64,000 nt of DNA from Cylicocyclus nassatus (lineage: Eukaryota > Nematoda > Chromadorea > Rhabditida > Strongylidae), in assembly GCA_958299035.1 (NCBI GenBank), contig CATQJL010000135.1, positions 183,986 through 247,985 on the forward strand, in the 5' to 3' direction. The translations under genes were made by a program, and so were the position numbers. The notes beneath the pieces are model-generated. The model made no database searches, was not told the DNA's origin, and saw only the letters and a list, made by a program, of their open reading frames with translations. The first letter of the stretch is position 1, and each line of letters starts with the position of its first letter. This document shows, in pieces, positions 48,901-59,780 of the stretch.

Positions 48901-51900
48901 GTCAAGGCTCACGAAGGAGTGTCAAGGCTCACGAAGGAGTGTCAAGGCTCACGAAGGAGTGTCAAGGCTCACGAAGGAGTGTCAAGGTTCACGAAGGAGT
49001 GTCAAGGCTCACGAAGGAGTGTCAAGGCTCACGAAGGAGTGTCAAGGCCTACGAAGGAGTGTCAAGGCCTACGAAGGAGTGTCAAGGCCTACGAAGGAGT
49101 GTCAAGGCTCACGAAGGAGTGTCAAGGCTCACGAAGGAGTGTCAAGGCTCACGAAGGAGTGTCAAGGCCTACGAAGGAGTGGCAAGGCTCACGAAGGAGT
49201 GTCAAGGCTCACGAAGGAGTGTCAAGGCTCACGAAGGAGTGTCAAGGCTCACGAAGGAGTGTCAAGGCTCACGAAGGAGTGTCAAGGCTCACGAAGGAGT
49301 GTCAAGGCTCACGAAGGAGTGTCAAGGCCTACGAAGGAGTGTCAAGGCCTACGAAGGAGTGCCAAGGCTCACGAAGGAGTGTCAAGGCTCACGAAGGAGT
49401 GTCAAGGCTCACGAAGGAGTGTCAAGGCTCACGAAGGAGTGTCAAGGCTCACGAAGGAGTGTCAAGGCCTACGAAGGAGTGTCAAGGCCTACGAAAGAGT
49501 GTCAAGGCTCACGAAAGAGTGTCAAGGCTCACGAAGGAGTGTCAAGGCCTACGAAGGAGTGTCAAGGCTCACGAAGGAGTGTCAAGGCTCACGAAGGAGT
49601 GTCAAGGCTCACGAAGGAGTGTCAAGGCTCACGAAGGAGTGTCAAGGTTCACGAAGGAGTGTCAAGGCTCACGAAGGAGTGTCAAGGCTCACGAAGGAGT
49701 GTCAAGGCCTACGAAGGAGTGTCAAGGCCTACGAAGGAGTGTCAAGGCCTACGAAGGAGTGTCAAGGCTCACGAAGGAGTGTCAAGGCTCACGAAGGAGT
49801 GTCAAGGCCTACGAAGGAGTGTCAAGGCCTACGAAAGAGTGTCAAGGCTCACGAAAGAGTGTCAAGGCTCACGAAGGAGTGTCAAGGCCTACGAAGGAGT
49901 GTCAAGGCCTACGAAGGAGTGTCAAGGCTCACGAAGGAGTGTCAAGGCTCACGAAGGAGTGTCAAGGCTCACGAAGGAGTGTCAAGGCTCACGAAGGAGT
50001 GTCAAGGTTCACGAAGGAGTGTCAAGGCTCACGAAGGAGTGTCAAGGCTCACGAAGGAGTGTCAAGGCCTACGAAGGAGTGTCAAGGCCTACGAAGGAGT
50101 GTCAAGGCCTACGAAGGAGTGTCAAGGCTCACGAAGGAGTGTCAAGGCTCACGAAGGAGTGTCAAGGCTCACGAAGGAGTGTCAAGGCCTACGAAGGAGT
50201 GGCAAGGCTCACGAAGGAGTGTCAAGGCTCACGAAGGAGTGTCAAGGCTCACGAAGGAGTGTCAAGGCTCACGAAGGAGTGTCAAGGCTCACGAAGGAGT
50301 GTCAAGGCTCACGAAGGAGTGTCAAGGCTCACGAAGGAGTGTCAAGGCCTACGAAGGAGTGTCAAGGCCTACGAAGGAGTGCCAAGGCTCACGAAGGAGT
50401 GTCAAGGCTCACGAAGGAGTGTCAAGGCTCACGAAGGAGTGTCAAGGCTCACGAAGGAGTGTCAAGGCTCACGAAGGAGTGTCAAGGCCTACGAAGGAGT
50501 GTCAAGGCCTACGAAAGAGTGTCAAGGCTCACGAAAGAGTGTCAAGGCTCACGAAGGAGTGTCAAGGCCTACGAAGGAGTGTCAAGGCCTACGAAGGAGT
50601 GTCAAGGCTCACGAAGGAGTGTCAAGGCTCACGAAGGAGTGTCAAGGCTCACGAAGGAGTGTCAAGGCTCACGAAGGAGTGTCAAGGTTCACGAAGGAGT
50701 GTCAAGGCTCACGAAGGAGTGTCAAGGCTCACGAAGGAGTGTCAAGGCCTACGAAGGAGTGTCAAGGCCTACGAAGGAGTGTCAAGGCCTACGAAGGAGT
50801 GTCAAGGCTCACGAAGGAGTGTCAAGGCTCACGAAGGAGTGTCAAGGCTCACGAAGGAGTGTCAAGGCCTACGAAGGAGTGGCAAGGCTCACGAAGGAGT
50901 GTCAAGGCTCACGAAGGAGTGTCAAGGCTCACGAAGGAGTGTCAAGGCTCACGAAGGAGTGTCAAGGCTCACGAAGGAGTGTCAAGGCTCACGAAGGAGT
51001 GTCAAGGCTCACGAAGGAGTGTCAAGGCCTACGAAGGAGTGTCAAGGCTCACGAAGGAGTGTCAAGGCTCACGAAGGAGTGTCAAGGCCTACGAAGGAGT
51101 GTCAAGGCCTACGAAAGAGTGTCAAGGCTCACGAAAGAGTGTCAAGGCTCACGAAGGAGTGTCAAGGCCTACGAAGGAGTGTCAAGGCCTACGAAGGAGT
51201 GTCAAGGCTCACGAAGGAGTGTCAAGGCTCACGAAGGAGTGTCAAGGCTCACGAAGGAGTGTCAAGGCTCACGAAGGAGTGTCAAGGTTCACGAAGGAGT
51301 GTCAAGGCTCACGAAGGAGTGTCAAGGCTCACGAAGGAGTGTCAAGGCCTACGAAGGAGTGTCAAGGCCTACGAAGGAGTGTCAAGGCCTACGAAGGAGT
51401 GTCAAGGCTCACGAAGGAGTGTCAAGGCTCACGAAGGAGTGTCAAGGCTCACGAAGGAGTGTCAAGGCCTACGAAGGAGTGGCAAGGCTCACGAAGGAGT
51501 GTCAAGGCTCACGAAGGAGTGTCAAGGCTCACGAAGGAGTGTCAAGGCTCACGAAGGAGTGTCAAGGCTCACGAAGGAGTGTCAAGGCTCACGAAGGAGT
51601 GTCAAGGCTCACGAAGGAGTGTCAAGGCCTACGAAGGAGTGTCAAGGCCTACGAAGGAGTGCCAAGGCTCACGAAGGAGTGTCAAGGCTCACGAAGGAGT
51701 GTCAAGGCTCACGAAGGAGTGTCAAGGCTCACGAAGGAGTGTCAAGGCTCACGAAGGAGTGTCAAGGCCTACGAAGGAGTGTCAAGGCCTACGAAAGAGT
51801 GTCAAGGCTCACGAAAGAGTGTCAAGGCTCACGAAGGAGTGTCAAGGCCTACGAAGGAGTGTCAAGGCCTACGAAGGAGTGTCAAGGCTCACGAAGGAGT

Positions 51901-54900
51901 GTCAAGGCTCACGAAGGAGTGTCAAGGCTCACGAAGGAGTGTCAAGGCTCACGAAGGAGTGTCAAGGTTCACGAAGGAGTGTCAAGGCTCACGAAGGAGT
52001 GTCAAGGCTCACGAAGGAGTGTCAAGGCCTACGAAGGAGTGTCAAGGCCTACGAAGGAGTGTCAAGGCCTACGAAGGAGTGTCAAGGCTCACGAAGGAGT
52101 GTCAAGGCTCACGAAGGAGTGTCAAGGCTCACGAAGGAGTGTCAAGGCCTACGAAGGAGTGGCAAGGCTCACGAAGGAGTGTCAAGGCTCACGAAGGAGT
52201 GTCAAGGCTCACGAAGGAGTGTCAAGGCTCACGAAGGAGTGTCAAGGCTCACGAAGGAGTGTCAAGGCTCACGAAGGAGTGTCAAGGCTCACGAAGGAGT
52301 GTCAAGGCCTACGAAGGAGTGTCAAGGCCTACGAAGGAGTGCCAAGGCTCACGAAGGAGTGTCAAGGCTCACGAAGGAGTGTCAAGGCTCACGAAGGAGT
52401 GTCAAGGCTCACGAAGGAGTGTCAAGGCTCACGAAGGAGTGTCAAGGCCTACGAAGGAGTGTCAAGGCCTACGAAAGAGTGTCAAGGCTCACGAAAGAGT
52501 GTCAAGGCTCACGAAGGAGTGTCAAGGCCTACGAAGGAGTGTCAAGGCCTACGAAGGAGTGTCAAGGCTTACGAAGGAGTGTCAAGGCTCACGAAGGAGT
52601 GTCAAGGCTCACGAAGGAGTGTCAAGGCTCACGAAGGAGTGTCAAGGCTCACGAAGGAGTGTCAAGGTTCACGAAGGAGTGTCAAGGCTCACGAAGGAGT
52701 GTCAAGGCTCACGAAGGAGTGTCAAGGCCTACGAAGGAGTGTCAAGGCCTACGAAGGAGTGTCAAGGCCTACGAAGGAGTGTCAAGGCTCACGAAGGAGT
52801 GTCAAGGCTCACGAAGGAGTGTCAAGGCTCACGAAGGAGTGTCAAGGCCTACGAAGGAGTGGCAAGGCTCACGAAGGAGTGTCAAGGCTCACGAAGGAGT
52901 GTCAAGGCTCACGAAGGAGTGTCAAGGCTCACGAAGGAGTGTCAAGGCTCACGAAGGAGTGTCAAGGCTCACGAAGGAGTGTCAAGGCTCACGAAGGAGT
53001 GTCAAGGCCTACGAAGGAGTGTCAAGGCCTACGAAGGAGTGCCAAGGCTCACGAAGGAGTGTCAAGGCTCACGAAGGAGTGTCAAGGCTCACGAAGGAGT
53101 GTCAAGGCTCACGAAGGAGTGTCAAGGCTCACGAAGGAGTGTCAAGGCTCACGAAGGAGTGTCAAGGCTCACGAAGGAGTGTCAAGGCTCACGAAGGAGT
53201 GTCAAGGCCTACGAAGGAGTGTCAAGGCCTACGAAGGAGTGCCAAGGCTCACGAAGGAGTGTCAAGGCTCACGAAGGAGTGTCAAGGCTCACGAAGGAGT
53301 GTCAAGGCTCACGAAAGAGTGTCAAGGCTCACGAAGGAGTGTCAAGGCCTACGAAGGAGTGTCAAGGCTCACGAAGGAGTGTCAAGGCTCACGAAGGAGT
53401 GTCAAGGCTCACGAAGGAGTGTCAAGGCCTACGAAGGAGTGTCAAGGCCTACGAAGGAGTGTCAAGGCTCACGAAGGAGAGTCAAGGCTCACGAAGGAGA
53501 GTCAAGGCCTACGAAGGAGTGTCAAGGCCTACGAAAGAGTGTCAAGGCTCACGAAAGAGTGTCAAGGCTCACGAAGGAGTGTCAAGGCCTACGAAGGAGT
53601 GTCAAGGCCTACGAAGGAGTGTCAAGGCTCACGAAGGAGTGTCAAGGCTCACGAAGGAGTGTCAAGGCTCACGAAGGAGTGTCAAGGCTCACGAAGGAGT
53701 GTCAAGGTTCACGAAGGAGTGTCAAGGCTCACGAAGGAGTGTCAAGGCTCACGAAGGAGTGTCAAGGCCTACGAAGGAGTGTCAAGGCCTACGAAGGAGT
53801 GTCAAGGCCTACGAAGGAGTGTCAAGGCTCACGAAGGAGTGTCAAGGCTCACGAAGGAGTGTCAAGGCTCACGAAGGAGTGTCAAGGCCTACGAAGGAGT
53901 GGCAAGGCTCACGAAGGAGTGTCAAGGCTCACGAAGGAGTGTCAAGGCTCACGAAGGAGTGTCAAGGCTCACGAAGGAGTGTCAAGGCTCACGAAGGAGT
54001 GTCAAGGCTCACGAAGGAGTGTCAAGGCTCACGAAGGAGTGTCAAGGCCTACGAAGGAGTGTCAAGGAATACGAAGGAGTGCCAAGGCTCACGAAGGAGT
54101 GTCAAGGCTCACGAAGGAGTGTCAAGGCTCACGAAGGAGTGTCAAGGCTCACGAAGGAGTGTCAAGGCTCACGAAGGAGTGTCAAGGCTCACGAAGGAGT
54201 GTCAAGGCCTACGAAAGAGTGTCAAGGCTCACGAAAGAGTGTCAAGGCTCACGAAGGAGTGTCAAGGCCTACGAAGGAGTGTCAAGGCCTACGAAGGAGT
54301 GTCAAGGCTCACGAAGGAGTGTCAAGGCTCACGAAGGAGTGTCAAGGCTCACGAAGGAGTGTCAAGGCTCACGAAGGAGTGTCAAGGTTCACGAAGGAGT
54401 GTCAAGGCTCACGAAGGAGTGTCAAGGCTCACGAAGGAGTGTCAAGGCCTACGAAGGAGTGTCAAGGCCTACGAAGGAGTGTCAAGGCCTACGAAGGAGT
54501 GTCAAGGCTCACGAAGGAGTGTCAAGGCTCACGAAGGAGTGTCAAGGCTCACGAAGGAGTGTCAAGGCCTACGAAGGAGTGGCAAGGCTCACGAAGGAGT
54601 GTCAAGGCTCACGAAGGAGTGTCAAGGCTCACGAAGGAGTGTCAAGGCTCACGAAGGAGTGTCAAGGCTCACGAAGGAGTGTCAAGGCTCACGAAGGAGT
54701 GTCAAGGCTCACGAAGGAGTGTCAAGGCCTACGAAGGAGTGTCAAGGCCTACGAAGGAGTGCCAAGGCTCACGAAGGAGTGTCAAGGCTCACGAAGGAGT
54801 GTCAAGGCTCACGAAGGAGTGTCAAGGCTCACGAAGGAGTGTCAAGGCTCACGAAGGAGTGTCAAGGCCTACGAAGGAGTGTCAAGGCCTACGAAAGAGT

Positions 54901-55100
54901 GTCAAGGCTCACGAAAGAGTGTCAAGGCTCACGAAGGAGTGTCAAGGCCTACGAAGGAGTGTCAAGGCCTACGAAGGAGTGTCAAGGCTCACGAAGGAGT
55001 GTCAAGGCTCACGAAGGAGTGTCAAGGCCTACGAAGGAGTGTCAAGGCCTACGAAGGAGTGTCAAGGCCTACGAAGGAGTGTCAAGGCTCACGAAGGAGT
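48901..55100 (+). repeat. Run of about 680-bp higher-order repeats (34-mers of the 20-bp unit)
   Basis: AAGGTTCACG units lie near 48,983, 49,643, 50,003, 50,683, 51,283, 51,963, 52,663, 53,703 and 54,383, and GTGGCAAGG units near 49,180, 50,200, 50,880, 51,480, 52,160, 52,860, 53,900 and 54,580. The commonest spacing is 680 bp. Variants of 600, 660, 700 and 1,020-1,040 bp are all multiples of 20 and reflect gain or loss of whole units; for example the 600-bp form lacks four units including GTGCC near 51,050, and the 700-bp form gains a CTTACG unit near 52,561. A 360-bp partial repeat is present between 49.6 and 50.0 kb. Confidence 0.86.
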
Positions 55101-57399
55101 GTCAAGGCTCACGAAGGAGTGTCAAGGCCTACGAAGGAGTGTCAAGGCCTACGAAGGAGTGTCAAGGCTCACGAAGGAGTGTCAAGGCTCACGAAGGAGT
55201 GTCAAGGCCTACGAAGGAGTGTCAAGGCCTACGAAGGAGTGTCAAGGCCTACGAAGGAGTGTCAAGGCTCACGAAGGAGTGTCAAGGCTCACGAAGGAGT
55301 GTCAAGGCTCACGAAGGAGTGTCAAGGCCTACGAAGGAGTGTCAAGGCCTACGAAGGAGTGTTAAGGCTCACGAAGGAGTGTTAAGGCTCACGAAAGAGT
55401 GTCAAGGCTCACGAAGGAGTGTCAAGGCCTACGAAGGAGTGCCAAGGCTCACGAAGGAGTGTCAAGGCTCACGAAGGAGTGTCAAGGCTCACGAAGGAGT
55501 GTCAAGGCTCACGAAGGAGTGTCAAGGCCTACGAAGGAGTGTCAAGGCTCACGAAGGAGTGTCAAGGCTCACGAAGGAGTGTCAAGGCCTACGAAGGAGT
55601 GGCAAGGCTCACGAAGGAGTGTCAAGGCTCACGAAGGAGTGTCAAGGCTCACGAAGGAGTGTCAAGGTTCACGAAGGAGTCAAGTCTCACGAAGGAGTGT
55701 CAAGGCTCACGAAGGAGTGTCAAGGCTCACGAGGGAGTGTCAAGGCTCACGAAGGAGTGTCAAGGCTCACGAAGGAGTGTCAAGGCCTACGAAGGAGTGT
55801 CAAGGCCTACGAAGGAGTGTCAAGGCTCACGAAGGAGTGTCAAGGCTCACGAAGGAGTGTCAAGGCTCACGAAGGAGTGTCAAGGCCTACGAAGGAGTGT
55901 CAAGGCCTACGAAGGAGTGTCAAGGCTCACGAAGGAGTGTCAAGGCTCACGAAGGAGTGTCAAGGCCTACGAAGGAGTGTCAAGGCCTACGAAGGAGTGT
56001 CAAGGCCTACGAAGGAGTGTCAAGGCTCACGAAGGAGTGTCAAGGCTCACGAAGGAGTGTCAAGGCTCACGAAGGAGTGTCAAGGCCTACGAAGGAGTGT
56101 CAAGGCCTACGAAGGAGTGTCAAGGCTCACGAAGGAGTGTCAAGGCCTACGAAGGAGTGTCAAGGCCTATGAAGGAGTGTCAAGGCCTACGAAGGAGTGT
56201 CAAGGCTCACGAAGGAGTGTCAAGGCTCACGAAGGAGTGTCAAGGCTCACGAAGGAGTGTCAAGGCCTACGAAGGAGTGGCAAGGCTCACGAAGGAGTGT
56301 CAAGGCTCACGAAGGAGTGTCAAGGCTCACGAAGGAGTGTCAAGGCTCACGAAGGAGTGTCAAGGCTCACGAAGGAGTGTCAAGGCTCACGAAGGAGTGT
56401 CAAGGCTCACGAAGGAGTGTCAAGGCCTACGAAGGAGTGTCAAGGCTCACGAAGGAGTGTCAAGGCTCACGAAGGAGTGTCAAGGCTCACGAAGGAGTGT
56501 CAAGGCTCACGAAGGAGTGTCAAGGCTCACGAAGGAGTGTCAAGGCTCACGAAGGAGTGTCAAGGCTCACGAAGGAGTGTCAAGGCCTACGAAGGAGTGG
56601 CAAGGCTCACGAAGGAGTGTCAAGGCTCACGAAGGAGTGTCAAGGCTCACGAAGGAGTGTCAAGGTTCACGAAGGAGTCAAGTCTCACGAAGGAGTGTCA
56701 AGGCTCACGAAGGAGTGTCAAGGCTCACGAAGGAGTGTCAAGGCCTACGAAGGAGTGGCAAGGCTCACGAAGGAGTGTCAAGGCTCACGAAGGAGTGTCA
56801 AGGCTCACGAAGGAGTGTCAAGGTTCACGAAGGAGTGTCAAGGCCTACGAAGGAGTGCCAAGGCTCACGAAGGAGTGTCAAGGCTCACGAAGGAGTTTCA
56901 AGGCTCACGAAGGAGTGTCAAGGCTCACGAAGGAGTGTCAAGGCTCACGAAGGAGTGTCAAGGCCTACGAAGGAGTGTCAAGGCCTACGAAAGAGTGTCA
57001 AGGCTCACGAAAGAGTGTCAAGGCTCACGAAGGAGTGTCAAGGCTCACGAAGGAGTGTCAAGGCTCACGAAGGAGTGTCAAGGTTCACGAAGGAGTGTCA
57101 AGGCTCACGAAGGAGTGTCAAGGTTCACGAAGGAGTGTCAAGGCCTACGAAGGAGTGTCAAGGCCTACGAAGGAGTGTCAAGGCTCACGAAGGAGTGTCA
57201 AGGCCTACGAAGGAGTGTCAAGGCTCACGAAGGAGTGTCAAGGCTCACGAAGGAGTGTCAAGGCCTACGAAGGAGTGTCAAGGCCTACGAAGGAGTGTCA
57301 AGGCCTACGAAGGAGTGTCAAGGCTCACGAAGGAGTGTCAAGGCTCACGAAGGAGTGTCAAGGTTCACGAAGGAGTGTCAAGGCTCACGAAGGAGTGTC
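55101..57399 (+). repeat. Mixed stretch containing two 18-bp units
   Basis: Two units lack two bases and read GAGTCAAGTCTCACG (near 55,676 and 56,675). They lie 998 bp apart and are each preceded by the same GTGGC and AAGGTTC units, so they are copies of one event. Other singletons here are CACGAGGGAG (near 55,732), CCTATGAAGG (near 56,169) and GAGTTTCAAGG (near 56,895). Nothing but the repeat is present. Confidence 0.75.
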
Positions 57400-59420
57400 A
57401 AGGCTCACGAAGGAGTGTCAAGGCTCACGAAGGAGTGTCAAGGCCTACGAAGGAGTGTCAAGGCCTACGAAGGAGTGTCAAGGCCTACGAAGGAGTGTCA
57501 ATTCTCACGAAGGAGTGTCAAGGCTCACGAAGGAGTGTCAAGGCTCACGAAGGAGTGTCAAGGCCTACGAAGGAGTGTCAAGGCTCACGAAGGAGTGTTA
57601 AGGCTCACGAAAGAGTGTCAAGGCTCACGAAGGAGTGTCAAGGCTCACGAAGGAGTGTCAAGGCTCACGAAGGAGTGTCAAGGCTCACGAAGAAGTGTCA
57701 AGGCCTACGAAGGAGTGTCAAGGCCTACGAAGGAGTGTCAAGGCTCACGAAGGAGAGTCAAGGCCTACGAAGGAGTGTCAGGGCTCACGAAGGAGTGTCA
57801 AGGCCTACGAAGGAGTGTCAAGGCTCACGAAGGAGTGTCAAGGCCTACGAAGGAGTGTCAAGGCTCACGAAGGAGTGTCAAGGCTCACGAAGGAGTGTCA
57901 AGGCCTACGAAGGAGTGTCAAGGCCTACGAAGGAGTGTCAAGGCCTACGAAGGAGTGTCAAGGCTCACGAAGGAGTGTCAAGGCTCACGAAGGAGTGTCA
58001 AGGTTCACGAAGGAGTGTCAAGGCTCACGAAGGAGTGTCAAGGCTCACGAAGGAGTGTCAAGGCTCACGAAGGAGTGTCAAGGCCTACGAAGGAGTGTCA
58101 AGGCCTACGAAGGAGTGTCAAGGCCTACGAAGGAGTGTCAAGGCTCACGAAGGAGTGTCAAGGCTCACGAAGGAGTGTCAAGGCTCACGAAGGAGTGTCA
58201 AGGCCTACGAAGGAGTGTCAAGGCTCACGAAGGAGTGTTAAGGCTCACGAAAGAGTGTCAAGGCTCACGAAGGAGTGTCAAGGCCTACGAAGGAGTGTCA
58301 AGGCTCACGAAGGAGTGTCAAGGCTCACGAAGGAGTGTCAAGGCTCACGAAGGAGTGTCAAGGCCTACGAAGGAGTGTCAAGGCCTACGAAGGAGTGTTA
58401 AGGCTCACGAAGGAGTGTCAAGGCTCACGAAGGAGTGTCAAGGCTCACGAAGGAGTGTCAAGGCCTACGAAGGAGTGTCAAGGCCTACGAAGGAGTGTCA
58501 AGGCCTACGAAGGAGTGTCAATTCTCACGAAGGAGTGTCAAGGCTCACGAAGGAGTGTCAAGGCTCACGAAGGAGTGTCAAGGCCTACGAAGGAGTGTCA
58601 AGGCTCACGAAGGAGTGTTAAGGCTCACGAAAGAGTGTCAAGGCTCACGAAGGAGTGTCAAGGCTCACGAAGGAGTGTCAAGGCTCACGAAGGAGTGTCA
58701 AGGCTCACGAAGGAGTGTCAAGGCCTACGAAGGAGTGTCAAGGCCTACGAAGGAGTGTCAAGGCTCACGAAGGAGAGTCAAGGCCTACGAAGGAGTGTCA
58801 GGGCTCACGAAGGAGTGTCAAGGCCTACGAAGGAGTGTCAAGGCTCACGAAGGAGTGTCAAGGCCTACGAAGGAGTGTCAAGGCTCACGAAGGAGTGTCA
58901 AGGCTCACGAAGGAGTGTCAAGGCCTACGAAGGAGTGTCAAGGCCTACGAAGGAGTGTCAAGGCCTACGAAGGAGTGTCAAGGCTCACGAAGGAGTGTCA
59001 AGGCTCACGAAGGAGTGTCAAGGTTCACGAAGGAGTGTCAAGGCTCACGAAGGAGTGTCAAGGCTCACGAAGGAGTGTCAAGGCTCACGAAGGAGTGTCA
59101 AGGCCTACGAAGGAGTGTCAAGGCCTACGAAGGAGTGTCAAGGCCTACGAAGGAGTGTCAAGGCTCACGAAGGAGTGTCAAGGCTCACGAAGGAGTGTCA
59201 AGGCTCACGAAGGAGTGTCAAGGCCTACGAAGGAGTGTCAAGGCTCACGAAGGAGTGTTAAGGCTCACGAAAGAGTGTCAAGGCTCACGAAGGAGTGTCA
59301 AGGCCTACGAAGGAGTGTCAAGGCTCACGAAGGAGTGTCAAGGCTCACGAAGGAGTGTCAAGGCTCACGAAGGAGTGTCAAGGCCTACGAAGGAGTGTCA
59401 AGGCCTACGAAGGAGTGTTA
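57400..59420 (+). repeat. Tandem duplication, 2 x about 1,020 bp (51 units)
   Basis: The pair is marked by a GTCAATTCTCACG unit (57,499 and 58,519), a GTCAGGGC unit (57,779/58,799), AAGGTTC and GTTAAGG. The only difference I noticed between copies is AAGAAG against AAGGAG near 57,693. The copies diverge at about 58,400/59,420, where a second GTTAAGG follows in the later copy. Confidence 0.88.
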
Positions 59421-59780
59421 AGGCTCACGAAGGAGTGTTAAGGCTCACGAAAGAGTGTCAAGGCTCACGAAGGAGTGTCAAGGCCTACGAAGGAGTGTCA
59501 AGGCTCACGAAGGAGTGTCAAGGCTCACGAAGGAGTGTCAAGGCTCACGAAGGAGTGTCAAGGCTCACGAAGGAGTGTCAAGGCCTACGAAGGAGTGTCA
59601 AGGCTCACGAAGGAGTGTCAAGGCTCACGAAGGAGTGTCAAGGCTCACGAAGGAGTGTCAAGGCCTACGAAGGAGTGTCAAGGCCTACGAAGGAGTGTTA
59701 AGGCTCACGAAGGAGTGTTAAGGCTCACGAAAGAGTGTCAAGGCTCACGAAGGAGTGTCAAGGCCTACGAAGGAGTGTCA

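Noticed and set aside
44106..55385. Open frames of thousands of codons, possible giant repeat protein
   Set aside because: All three + frames are open because the consensus lacks stops. They start at GTG within the repeat, there is no upstream context, and stop-creating variants are spread by block duplication like any others. No domain, signal peptide or non-repeat sequence is present.
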